The notes below the pieces were generated by a model. It saw only the letters and a program-made list of their open reading frames with translations, searched no databases and had not been told where the DNA came from. Below are positions 26,786 to 34,836 of a stretch of DNA of 64,000 bases, piece by piece. Origin of the DNA: VGRW01 sp031396695 (lineage in GTDB: Bacteria > Myxococcota_A > UBA9160 > SZUA-336); assembly GCA_031396695.1 (NCBI GenBank), contig JANNLG010000199.1, forward strand, positions 1 through 64,000, read 5' to 3'. The position numbers were made by a program, and so were the translations under genes. Every line of letters starts with the position of its first letter. Position 1 is the first letter of the stretch.

Positions 26786-27426
26786 CCGTCTTCCTTCTCT
26801 CGATAGAGGTGGTGCTTGCCGATGTACTCGATCACCTCGTCGGGGACGAGATACCGGATCGAGCCGCCGCAGGCGACCTGCCTGCGCACGTCCGACGCCG
26901 AGATCGCCAAAGGTGTGAATGGAATCGTGCGCAGTTCGTTTCCGGACTCGTGCACGAGCCCGCGCGGCCCGTCGCGGAAGGCGCGCGCGAGCTTCGCCGG
27001 CAGAAGCTCGCGCAGCTCGAGCGCGTGACCGGGGCGCGTGGCCACCGCGAAGTGGGCGAGCGTGAACAGCCGCTCCGGCTCGCGCCAGGACTCGAGCTCG
27101 CGCAGCGTGTCCGCGCCGACCAGGAACCAGAGTGCGTCGGCGGGCATACGCGCGCGCAGCTCCGCTAGCGTGTCGACGCTGTAGCTCGGACCCACGCGCC
27201 GGATCTCGACGTCGCAGACCTCGAGCGCGGGATTCGAGGCGCACGCGCGCTCGACCATCTCGAAGCGGTGCTTCGCCGGCGCGATCCCGCTGCGCTTGAG
27301 CGGCGGATCGCCGGCCGGCACCAGCAGCACCCGTTCGAGCGCGAGCGCCTCGCGCATCTCCTCGGCGAGCCGCAGATGCGCGATGTGGATCGGATTGAAG
27401 GTTCCGCCGAGGATGCCGACGTTCAC
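26782..27426 (-). CDS. nadD: Nicotinate-nucleotide adenylyltransferase
   Basis: Transfers AMP from ATP to nicotinate mononucleotide to form deamido-NAD. The 214-residue protein has the nucleotidyltransferase motif GGTFNPIHIAHL (residues 7-18), the GPSYSVDTL segment and the C-terminal ISASDVR motif. It overlaps the end of proA by 4 nt and the start of rsfS by 4 nt. With nadA at 13.4 kb it is the second de novo NAD gene in the window. Confidence 0.94.
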   Translation of the reverse strand: MNVGILGGTFNPIHIAHLRLAEEMREALALERVLLVPAGDPPLKRSGIAPAKHRFEMVERACASNPALEVCDVEIRRVGPSYSVDTLAELRARMPADALWFLVGADTLRELESWREPERLFTLAHFAVATRPGHALELRELLPAKLARAFRDGPRGLVHESGNELRTIPFTPLAISASDVRRQVACGGSIRYLVPDEVIEYIGKHHLYREKEDG

Positions 27427-28682
27427 TCGACGATCGTTCCCTCACCAAACGCGATGAACTTCTGCGTGGTGAGTCCCTCCAGGCCCATCGGGCCATACCA
27501 GTGCATCTTGGTGGTCGAGACGCCGACCTCGGCGCCCAGGCCGAGCTGAAAGCCGTCCGAGAAACGCGTGCTCGCGTTCACGAACACCGAGCTCGAGTTC
27601 ACGCGGCGCAGGAACTCGCGCGCGCGCGTCACGTCCTGCGTGACGATCGTCTCGGTGTGGTTCGAGCCGTACTTGCGGATGTGCGCGATCGCCTGATCGA
27701 GCCCGTCGACCACGCGCACCGACATGGTCTTCGCGAGCCACTCCGTGCGGTAGTCGGCGTCGCTGGCGGCGAGCGCCGTCGGGAACGCTTCGCGCGTGCG
27801 CGCGCAGCCGCGCAGCTCGACGCCGTGCGCGGATAGCGCGCCGAGCACGTCGGGCAGCACCGACTTGGCGAGGTTCGCGTGCACGAGCAGCGTCTCGGCC
27901 GCGTTGCACACCGACACGCGCTGGCACTTCGAGTTCAGCGTCAGCTCGCGTGCCATCTTCGGCTCGGCGAACTCGTCCAGGTACACGTGACAGATGCCGT
28001 TGTAGTGCTTGATCACCGGGATGCGCGACTTCTCGGACACGCGCCGGATCAGGCTCTCGCCGCCGCGCGGAATCACCAGATCGATCTCGTCCTCGCGCAC
28101 CAGCAGCAGGTCGACGATCTCGCGGTCGCTGCGCGGCACGAGCTGGAGCGCGTCTTCGGGCACGCCCGAATCGCCGAGCGCTTTGCGCAGCACGTCCGCG
28201 ATCGCGGAGTTGGAGTGCAGCGCCTCGGATCCCCCGCGCAGGATCGTCGCGTTGCCGCTCTTGATGCACAGCGCGGCGACGTCCGCGGTCACGTTCGGCC
28301 GCGATTCGTAAATCACCAGGATCACACCCAGCGGGATGCGCATGCGCCCGACCTGCAGGCCGCTCGGCCGGTTCCACATGCGCGTGATTTCGCCGACCGG
28401 ATCGGGCAGGGCGGCGACCTCGCGCAGCCCGTTCGCGATGCCCGCGATGCGTTCGGCGTCGAGCAGCAGCCGGTCGAGCATCGCCGCGTCGAGCCCGTTC
28501 GCGCGCCCGCCCTCGAGATCCAGCGCGTTCTCGCGCAGCAGGGCCGGGGTCGACGCTTCCAGCCGATCCGCGGCGAGCCGCAGCGCGGCATCCTTCACGT
28601 CGGTCGCAAGCTCGGCCACCCGCTCCGAGGCGGCCTTGGCGCGGCGCGTCAGGTCGTGAACCAGCTCCGCTTGGCTCATCAT
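27423..28682 (-). CDS. proA: Gamma-glutamyl phosphate reductase
   Basis: NADPH-dependent reduction of glutamyl-5-phosphate to glutamate-5-semialdehyde in proline synthesis. The 419-residue protein has the aldehyde-dehydrogenase-fold catalytic cysteine in VSVCNAAETLL and the cofactor segment LVIPRGGESL. It begins with two adjacent ATG codons (28682 and 28679). It follows proB after 8 nt. A TAAGAT hexamer formed by the proB stop region lies 8 nt before the second ATG, so a secondary leaderless start is possible. Confidence 0.95.
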   Translation of the reverse strand: MMSQAELVHDLTRRAKAASERVAELATDVKDAALRLAADRLEASTPALLRENALDLEGGRANGLDAAMLDRLLLDAERIAGIANGLREVAALPDPVGEITRMWNRPSGLQVGRMRIPLGVILVIYESRPNVTADVAALCIKSGNATILRGGSEALHSNSAIADVLRKALGDSGVPEDALQLVPRSDREIVDLLLVREDEIDLVIPRGGESLIRRVSEKSRIPVIKHYNGICHVYLDEFAEPKMARELTLNSKCQRVSVCNAAETLLVHANLAKSVLPDVLGALSAHGVELRGCARTREAFPTALAASDADYRTEWLAKTMSVRVVDGLDQAIAHIRKYGSNHTETIVTQDVTRAREFLRRVNSSSVFVNASTRFSDGFQLGLGAEVGVSTTKMHWYGPMGLEGLTTQKFIAFGEGTIVE

Positions 28683-28690
28683 GGCCTATC

Positions 28691-29830
28691 TTAGCCTTTC
28701 GGCAGTCCGGGCCGAAACACGATGAGGTTGTCGCGGTGGATGATCTCGTCCCCGTTCGAATAGCCCAAAACCTCGGAGATCCGAGAGGTTCGCTGGCCTT
28801 TGATACGCTCGAGATCGCGCGCATCGTAGGAAACCAGGCCGCGCGCGACCTCGTCGCCGTCCGGCGTCACGCAGGCGACCAGGTCGCCGACGCGAAAACG
28901 GCCCGCGATCGACGTCACTCCAGCCGGCAACAAGCTCGCACTTCGCTCGCGCAGCGCACGCACCGCACCGGCATCGAGCGAGAGCTTGCCCCGGGGCTTG
29001 AGCGTGAAGGCGATCCAGTGCTTGCGCGACGAGAGCGAGTCCTCGGCGGCTTGCACGAGCGTGCCCACGTCGTCACCCGACAGGATCCGGTGTAGGACAC
29101 CGCGCATGCGGCCGTCCGCGATCACGGTCGGCACACCGAAGCGACTGGCCGCGCGCGCGGCGAGCAGCTTCGAGCGCATGCCGCCGGTGCTGAGCGCGCT
29201 GCCCTCGCCGCCGGCGATCGCGAGCAGCTTCGCAGTGACTTCGGGAATCTCGGAGATTCGCTGCGCGCCGCTGACGTTCGGGTCGCGATCGTGCAGGCCG
29301 TCGATGTCGGTGAGCAGGATCAAGAGATCCGCGCCGCAGGTGTTCACCACCTGCGCGGCGAGCTGATCGTTGTCGCCGAAGCGCAGCTCTTCGGTCGCGA
29401 CGGAGTCGTTCTCGTTGATCAGCGGCACGACGCCGTCGACGAGCAGCTGCGCGAGTGTGCGGCGCGCGTTCAGGAAGCGCTCGCGATCCGCGAAGCCGGC
29501 GTGGTCGAGCAGCATCTGGCCGACCAACAGATCCTGGCTCGCGAACGCGCGCTCGAAGCGCCGGCACAGGTCGATCTGTCCGACCGCCGCGGCCGCCTGT
29601 TTGCCGGGAATCGACTTCGGCCGCTCGGAGAGGCCGAGCCGGCGCGTGCCCAGCCCGACCGCACCCGAGGCGACCAGCACGATCGCGCGCTTGGCAGCCA
29701 TCTCGGCCGCGATCTGCTTCGCGAACGAGGCGAAGCGGCGCGACTGGACCGCGTCACCGACCGGTGTCAGGAGCGATGTGCCGATCTTCACCACCACGCG
29801 CTTCGCGCGCGCGAGCTCGCGGCGGCTCAT
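28691..29830 (-). CDS. proB: Glutamate 5-kinase
   Basis: Phosphorylates the gamma-carboxyl of glutamate, the first and feedback-inhibited step of proline synthesis. The 379-residue protein has the amino-acid kinase domain (VVKIGTSLLT start, VPLINENDSVAT, and STGGMRSKL) and a C-terminal PUA domain from about residue 280 (GKLSLDAGAVRAL, GDLVACVTPDGDEVARGLVSY). The PUA domain is usual in longer ProB proteins. Start overlaps the obg stop by 4 nt. Confidence 0.95.
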   Translation of the reverse strand: MSRRELARAKRVVVKIGTSLLTPVGDAVQSRRFASFAKQIAAEMAAKRAIVLVASGAVGLGTRRLGLSERPKSIPGKQAAAAVGQIDLCRRFERAFASQDLLVGQMLLDHAGFADRERFLNARRTLAQLLVDGVVPLINENDSVATEELRFGDNDQLAAQVVNTCGADLLILLTDIDGLHDRDPNVSGAQRISEIPEVTAKLLAIAGGEGSALSTGGMRSKLLAARAASRFGVPTVIADGRMRGVLHRILSGDDVGTLVQAAEDSLSSRKHWIAFTLKPRGKLSLDAGAVRALRERSASLLPAGVTSIAGRFRVGDLVACVTPDGDEVARGLVSYDARDLERIKGQRTSRISEVLGYSNGDEIIHRDNLIVFRPGLPKG

Positions 29831-30849
29831 CGCCGGGCGACTTCACGCGCGAGCAGCTGGACCAGCGCCTCGATGCCCTCGCCGGTCGCGGCCGAGATCC
29901 AGCGCGGCTCGATGCCGCGCGCGCGCAGTCCTTCCTCGACCAGCGTCCGCTCCGCGGGATCCGAGATCAGATCGGCCTTCGAGATGCAGACGATCTCCGG
30001 GCGCTTGGCCAGATCGTCGGAGTACGCCTCGAGCTCCTCGCGCAGTGCGTCGTAGTCAGCGAGCGTGCTGCGCTTCGGGTCGCCGCCAGCCAGCGCCGGT
30101 TCGGGATCGAGCAGGTGCACGAGCATGCGCGTGCGCTCGACGTGGCGCAGGAAGCGGTGACCGAGACCCGCGCCGCGGTGCGCGCCGGGGATCAGCCCGG
30201 GAATGTCGGCGATCACGAAGCGCGCGCCGCCGGACTCGACCATGCCGAGGTGCGGCTGAAGCGTCGTGAACGGATAGCTCGCGATCTTCGGGCGGGCGGC
30301 GGAGACGCGCGAGATCAGCGTCGACTTGCCCGCGTTCGGAAAGCCGAGCAGGCCCACGTCGGCCAGCACCTTCAACTCCAGGCGCAGCCAGCGCTCCTCA
30401 CCGGGCGTGCCCGGCTCGACGGTGATCGGCGCCTGGTTGGTGGGCGTCGCGAAACAGGCGTTGCCTCGCCCGCCCTTTCCGCCTTGCGCCGCGAGCCAGG
30501 TCTGGCCTTGCTCGACCAACTCGATCAGCACCTCGCGCGTCGCATCGTCCTTAATGACCGTGCCGAGCGGCACGCGGATCACGATGTCCTCGCCGCCGCG
30601 CCCGTCCTTACGCCCGCCCGAGCCGTGCTTGCCGCGGTCGGCCTTGTAGAACTTGCGGCCGTGGGTGTCGAGCAGGGTCGCGAGGGAGTTGTCCGCCTCC
30701 AGGCTCACCGAGCCGCCGCGCCCGCCGGTGCCACCGTCGGGCCCGCCGCGCGGCACGTACTTCTCACGCCAGAACGAGCAACAGCCGCGCCCGCCGTCGC
30801 CGCTCTGGACGTGGATGCGACACTCGTCGATGAAGTCCGGGGAGGACAT
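29827..30849 (-). CDS. obgE: GTPase Obg/CgtA
   Basis: Essential GTPase in 50S ribosome assembly and stress response. The 340-residue protein has the glycine-rich Obg fold (GDGGRGCCSFWREKYVPRGG; KGGRGN) and the G domain with Walker A GFPNAGKSTL, DIPGLIPGA (G3) and SKAD (G4, where most GTPases have NKxD). The C-terminal OCT domain of longer Obg proteins is absent. TATCCT ends 9 nt before the ATG, suggesting an additional internal promoter in the rplU-rpmA-obg operon. Confidence 0.94.
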   Translation of the reverse strand: MSSPDFIDECRIHVQSGDGGRGCCSFWREKYVPRGGPDGGTGGRGGSVSLEADNSLATLLDTHGRKFYKADRGKHGSGGRKDGRGGEDIVIRVPLGTVIKDDATREVLIELVEQGQTWLAAQGGKGGRGNACFATPTNQAPITVEPGTPGEERWLRLELKVLADVGLLGFPNAGKSTLISRVSAARPKIASYPFTTLQPHLGMVESGGARFVIADIPGLIPGAHRGAGLGHRFLRHVERTRMLVHLLDPEPALAGGDPKRSTLADYDALREELEAYSDDLAKRPEIVCISKADLISDPAERTLVEEGLRARGIEPRWISAATGEGIEALVQLLAREVARR

Positions 30850-30909
30850 GACGGGGGTAGGATAGCTGCAAGCGAAGCGCGCAGCGCCTCGCGGAGCCGG
30901 GTGACGCGG

Positions 30910-31176
30910 CTAGGCCGCGTCGGGACCCGCAGGAACGACGGTGGCGCGCTTCTGGTTCCGGCTGTCCGTGAACTTCACGATTCCGTCGCGCAGCGCGAAC
31001 AGCGTGAAGTCCCGGCCCATACCGACGCCGCGACCCGGGTGGATGAGCGTGCCGACCTGACGAACGATGATGCCGCCGGCGCGGATCGCTTCACCCGCGT
31101 AGACCTTGGTGCCGCGCCGCTGCGAGTTGCTGTCGCGGCCGTTCTGGGTGCTGCCCTGACCTTTCTTGTGCGCCAT
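30910..31176 (-). CDS. rpmA: 50S ribosomal protein L27
   Basis: An 88-residue L27 that begins MAHKKGQGSTQNGRDS. The N-terminal tail of L27 reaches the peptidyl transferase centre; here Met-Ala-His-Lys-Lys is the unprocessed form, without the Firmicutes-type extension that needs cleavage. The core RRGTKVYAGEAIRAGGIIVRQ is typical. It lies 9 nt after rplU. Obg follows after 60 nt, the conserved order. Confidence 0.95.
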   Translation of the reverse strand: MAHKKGQGSTQNGRDSNSQRRGTKVYAGEAIRAGGIIVRQVGTLIHPGRGVGMGRDFTLFALRDGIVKFTDSRNQKRATVVPAGPDAA

Positions 31177-31185
31177 GGCTTCCCT

Positions 31186-31494
31186 CTAGACCTCGATCGA
31201 GTCGATCAACACGCGCGTGAAGTGCTGGCGGTGGCCCTTGGTCAGGCGATACCGCTTGCGGCGCTTGAACTTGAAGATGCGGAGCTTCGGGCCCTTGGTG
31301 TCGCCCTGGATGGTCGCGACGACCTTCGCTCCGGCGACCAGCGGCTTGCCGAAGGTGAGGGCATCGCCGCCGATCATCAGGACTTCGGCGAGTTCGATGC
31401 GCTGGCCCGGCTCGCCCTCGATCAGATCGAGATCGATCAGATCGCCGGGCTGAACCCGAAGCTGCTTTCCACCTGTTCTCACGACCGCGTACAT
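31186..31494 (-). CDS. rplU: 50S ribosomal protein L21
   Basis: A 102-residue L21 starting MYAVVRTGGKQLRVQPGD, the standard N-terminus. An upstream ATG at 31506 would add four residues not found in the family and would overlap the -10 element. C-terminal KRRKRYRLTKGHRQ is the rRNA-binding part. It heads the rplU-rpmA-obg-proB-proA-nadD-rsfS-gpmI-comF run on the minus strand. Its promoter places the predicted transcript start only about 4 nt before the ATG, so it is probably near-leaderless. Confidence 0.95.
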   Translation of the reverse strand: MYAVVRTGGKQLRVQPGDLIDLDLIEGEPGQRIELAEVLMIGGDALTFGKPLVAGAKVVATIQGDTKGPKLRIFKFKRRKRYRLTKGHRQHFTRVLIDSIEV

Positions 31495-31504
31495 GGGGTG
31501 CCGC

Positions 31505-31532
31505 ACTTTACCTGTTTCCGGTGACGGGTCAA
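31505..31532 (-). promoter_or_regulatory. Promoter of the rplU operon
   Basis: On the minus strand TTGACC (31532-31527), a 16-nt spacer and TAAAGT (31510-31505). The -10 hexamer ends 10 nt before the rplU ATG and no Shine-Dalgarno sequence is present. Confidence 0.65.
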
Positions 31533-31548
31533 CCGGATGGCGAGCGGA

Positions 31549-32667
31549 TCAGAGGCGGCTGGAACCCTGTTGGAGCGCCCGTCGCGCGCCCTCGACGATC
31601 TCGCGCAGCACATCGGCGGCCGGACGAACCGCATCGACCATGCCGATGCCCTGACCCGCGAAGCCGGGCACGATGTCCGCGCGGCCGGCAGCCATGCCTG
31701 CCGCCAGCACCGGCCCCGAGACCATGCTCTGGAACGGCATGGGCAGCGCTTCGAGGCCGCTGTCGGCCCAGGCCTGGGTCCATTTGCTGCGGATCAGGCG
31801 CGCGGGCTTGCCGGTCACGCAGCGCGAGACGATCGTGTTCTCTTCGTTGCTGTCGACGATCGCCTGCTTCTGGTAGTCGGCGATGCCGGCCTCGGTCGTG
31901 GCCAGGAAGACCGAGCCGATCCAGGCGCCAGCCGCGCCGAGCATCAGCGCCGCGGCCAGACCGCGGCCGTCGCTGATGCCGCCCGCGCCGAGCACCGGAA
32001 TGGGCGCGACCGCGTCCACGACCTGGGGAATCAGCGCCATGGTCCCGATCGGCGAGTTGTGTCCGCCCGCGTCGTGACCCTGCGCGACGATGATGTCCAC
32101 GCCGCTCGCCGCGACCTTGCGCGCATGGCGCACCGCGCCGACCACCGCCATCACGATCGTGCCGTTCTTGCGCAGGCGCGGAATCCACGGCCCGGGGTCG
32201 CCGAGGCCCGCGGCATACACCGGAACGCGTTCCTCGATCACGACCTCCATCTGCGCCTCGAAGAAGTCCTTCGAGAAGGTCGCTCGGCGGGAATCGCCGC
32301 CGCTCTGCTGCGGCGCGACCGGCTCGGGCTTGGCGAGTCCCTCGCGAACCATGAACTCGCGCGCGAAGGCCTGGAGCTGCGGCAGCCGTTCGAGTGGCGA
32401 CGGCCCTTTGCTCGGGTCCGCCTTCTCGCGCCGCACCGACGCGGGCAGCAGCGTGTCGACGCCGAACGGCTTGTCGGTGAGGCGGCGCGTCTCGGCGATC
32501 CACTTGCGCAGCTCGTCGGGCTGACAGGCCGCCGCGCCGAGAATGCCGAGCCCGCCCGCGTTCGAGACCGCCGCAGCGAGCCGCGGCGTGCTCGCGCCGC
32601 CCATGCCCGCGAGCACGACCGGCACCTCGATGCCGAGCAGATCGCAGATCGAAGTCCCGAGAGTCAT
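31549..32667 (-). CDS. Nitronate monooxygenase / 2-nitropropane dioxygenase family enzyme
   Basis: A 372-residue FMN-dependent TIM-barrel protein. It carries the family segments VVLAGMGGASTPRLAAAVSNAGGLG, AQGHDAGGH with the catalytic-type histidine, and GAGGISDGRGLAAALMLGAAGAWIG, the FMN phosphate site. Family members oxidise nitronates or act as enoyl-ACP reductase-like enzymes, so the substrate is uncertain. ATG at 32667 follows GGAGG on the minus strand. It is upstream of the rplU operon but has its own stop and a 54-nt gap. Confidence 0.82.
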   Translation of the reverse strand: MTLGTSICDLLGIEVPVVLAGMGGASTPRLAAAVSNAGGLGILGAAACQPDELRKWIAETRRLTDKPFGVDTLLPASVRREKADPSKGPSPLERLPQLQAFAREFMVREGLAKPEPVAPQQSGGDSRRATFSKDFFEAQMEVVIEERVPVYAAGLGDPGPWIPRLRKNGTIVMAVVGAVRHARKVAASGVDIIVAQGHDAGGHNSPIGTMALIPQVVDAVAPIPVLGAGGISDGRGLAAALMLGAAGAWIGSVFLATTEAGIADYQKQAIVDSNEENTIVSRCVTGKPARLIRSKWTQAWADSGLEALPMPFQSMVSGPVLAAGMAAGRADIVPGFAGQGIGMVDAVRPAADVLREIVEGARRALQQGSSRL

Positions 32668-32795
32668 CGCTCGCCTCCGCGGCCGCAGGCCGAAGCAGGA
32701 TGGTGTCACGCGGCGCGCGGCAGGTGCAATCGCGCGAACCCGCCGCGATAGTTCGTGACGGAAATTGCCGACCCATGAGGCGGCAGATGACGTGC

Positions 32796-33914
32796 ATGAG
32801 ACGCGCAGTACTGACGCTCGGATCCATCCTGTGCCTGGCGACGCTGGCTACGCCCGTCGCTCGCGCCGACGGCGGCTCGCCCGTGCGCATTCGCGACGTG
32901 CGCGTGGGCGACCACGAAGGCTTCGAGCGTCTGGTGATCGAGCTCGACGCCGACACCGACGTGGTTTGGGAGAACGGGCCGGAGCCGGGCGAGGAGAGCT
33001 TCTACCTCGCCGCGGCGCCCAACCAGAAGAGCCGCGTGATCGTCACCCAGCTCCCTCACATCGGGACCATCTCGGTGACCCAGATGAAAGGCGGCACGCA
33101 CGTGGCGGTCGAGCCGCGCGCGCGGCGCGTGCGCGCCTACCTGCTGAGCGGTCCGCCGCGCCTGGTGGTCGATTTCGCGCCGCCCGCCAATGGCGAGTTC
33201 ACTGCGCCCGCCGGCTCGCGCGCGCTCGAGCCCGCGACCACGCTCGGACCTCTCGTACTCGAGCCCGAAGCCAGCGTCGCGCCCACGCCGGCGCCCGCAC
33301 CGAAGCCCGAGCCGGTGAAGGCCGCGGATTCCGCACCGACACCGGAACCCGTCGCGACCGTCGAGCCCGCGCCCACCGTCGAACCCGCGCCCGCGGTCGA
33401 GCCGGCGCCGACACCCGAGCCGGCGAAGGCAGCAGAGCCCGCGCCGATCGTCGAAGCTCCGCCGGCAGCAGAGCCCGCGCCCGCGCCGGAACCGAAACCC
33501 GAACCCGCGCCGATCGCCAAGCCCGCGCCGCCCGCGGAGCCCGCTGCGACGGCCGAGTCCGCCGACGGCGCGTTTCCGTACGGCCTCACGCTCGCGGTGT
33601 TGCTCGGCCTAGCGCTCGTGCTCGCGGCCGGCGTTCTGCTCGCGCGCCGCCGCGCGCAACACGACGACGTTTCGAGCGCGTGGCTTCCGCCGGACGAGGA
33701 CGCAGAGCTGCCCGCGACGCGCGTCGACGAGATCTCGCCCGCGGAGATCCTGGCCGCGGGCGACAGCGAGGCCATGCTCGAGAAACGCCTCGATGAAGAA
33801 GTGCGCGCGCGGCTCGAGCTCGAGCAGCGTTTCGCTGGCGCGAACGAAGAGCTGAAGGTCCTGCGCGATCGTCTGCACCGGCTCGAGCGCCGGCGCGACG
33901 GGGGCGCGAGCTAG
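32796..33914 (+). CDS. AMIN-like envelope protein with Pro/Ala/Glu linker and membrane anchor
   Basis: The protein begins with a signal peptide (MRRAVLTLGSILCLATLA) and continues with a beta-rich domain resembling AMIN, a peptidoglycan- or pilus-associated module (RIRDVRVGDHEGFERLVIELD to LVVDFAPP). A roughly 120-residue low-complexity region of PAP/EPA repeats would span periplasm or cell wall. A transmembrane helix (GLTLAVLLGLALVLAAGVLLA) and a cytoplasmic acidic and coiled-coil tail follow. The layout resembles FimV-type proteins. In-frame ATGs at 32775 and 32787 are alternative starts. Confidence 0.65.
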   Translation: MRRAVLTLGSILCLATLATPVARADGGSPVRIRDVRVGDHEGFERLVIELDADTDVVWENGPEPGEESFYLAAAPNQKSRVIVTQLPHIGTISVTQMKGGTHVAVEPRARRVRAYLLSGPPRLVVDFAPPANGEFTAPAGSRALEPATTLGPLVLEPEASVAPTPAPAPKPEPVKAADSAPTPEPVATVEPAPTVEPAPAVEPAPTPEPAKAAEPAPIVEAPPAAEPAPAPEPKPEPAPIAKPAPPAEPAATAESADGAFPYGLTLAVLLGLALVLAAGVLLARRRAQHDDVSSAWLPPDEDAELPATRVDEISPAEILAAGDSEAMLEKRLDEEVRARLELEQRFAGANEELKVLRDRLHRLERRRDGGAS

Positions 33915-34771
33915 GCCGGATGCGCGGGAAGCTCGTCCGCGAGTGCCGCCGCCCCGTACGCGCCGCAGTACGCGCCCGAGTCGAGGAAGTGCGGCTGCGC
34001 GCCGTAGGCTTGCGTGACCCAGCGCAGGATCTCGCGCAGCTCCGCGTTCTGGATCAGCGTCGAGCCGCAGTAGACGACGGCTTGCGCTCCGTGGCTGCGC
34101 GCGAGCGTGCCGCAGATCAGCGCGATGTTCTCGCCGAGCATGCCCATCAGCGCGTGCGCGAGGTCGGCCGGCTCGCGCGACTCGAGCTTGGCGAAGCTGG
34201 CGGCGTTGAGATCGAGCGGCAGCGGAATCTCGCCGCCGGGATAGATGTCGCCCACCAACAGGTCCACGCGCCGTCGGTCGCCGCGGGCAGCCAGCGCGCA
34301 GATCTCGTCGAAGGTCTCCACGCCCAGCAGGAGGCGCCCGAGGCCGAGCAGCGTGCCGCCGCCGAGCGCGCTGCCGCCCACGCGAGCCGCGCGGCCGTGG
34401 TCGAGCGAGAGCACCGACGTGCCCGTGCCGAGCGACACCAAAAGGTAGTGCGGCGGCAGGTCGAGCCCTTCGCGCGCGGCGAGCAGCGGTGCGCCGCGCG
34501 CCCAAGCCGCGAACTCCGGAACCGTATGCACACGCACTCCACTGAGCTCGCGCTCGAGTCGGGCGGCGCCGCCTCCGGTCGCGATCACGCGTTCGGGCTT
34601 CCAGTCGGAAAGGCAGGCGCGCACGCCGTGCAGGTCGGACGAGGGAAATTTCGCGAACGCGGTGGAAGTCTCACCGGGCAGGACGAGCTTGCACAGACTC
34701 GCGCCGGCGTCGACGCCGACCGCCGGATTTCCGCGCTTCCCCGCGGGGTTTCCGCGCATCGGGTTGGACAT
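33911..34771 (-). CDS. Type II (eukaryotic-like) pantothenate kinase
   Basis: A 286-residue protein of the acetate/sugar kinase fold matching the Fumble/PanK-II family: phosphate loop VGVDAGASLCKLV, ATGGGAAR, the SLGTGTSVLSLD motif and GGSALGGGTLLGLG. PanK-II phosphorylates pantothenate in the first step of CoA synthesis and is the eukaryotic and staphylococcal type (CoaW); most proteobacteria use PanK-I or PanK-III. The first methionine is followed by a Gly/Asn/Pro-rich stretch, and the next ATG (34759) is also possible. It overlaps the AMIN gene end by 4 nt on the opposite strand. Confidence 0.75.
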   Translation of the reverse strand: MSNPMRGNPAGKRGNPAVGVDAGASLCKLVLPGETSTAFAKFPSSDLHGVRACLSDWKPERVIATGGGAARLERELSGVRVHTVPEFAAWARGAPLLAAREGLDLPPHYLLVSLGTGTSVLSLDHGRAARVGGSALGGGTLLGLGRLLLGVETFDEICALAARGDRRRVDLLVGDIYPGGEIPLPLDLNAASFAKLESREPADLAHALMGMLGENIALICGTLARSHGAQAVVYCGSTLIQNAELREILRWVTQAYGAQPHFLDSGAYCGAYGAAALADELPAHPA

Positions 34772-34836
34772 GTGCGGCGCAGAGTATCACCCTGCCCAAC
34801 GCCCCGCCGAAGCGCGGAAGCTTAGGAGCGCACCGG

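Noticed and set aside
33280..33560. Pro/Ala/Glu repeats in the AMIN-like protein as a DNA tandem repeat or surface antigen array
   Set aside because: Repeats are irregular at the DNA level and typical of periplasm-spanning linkers.
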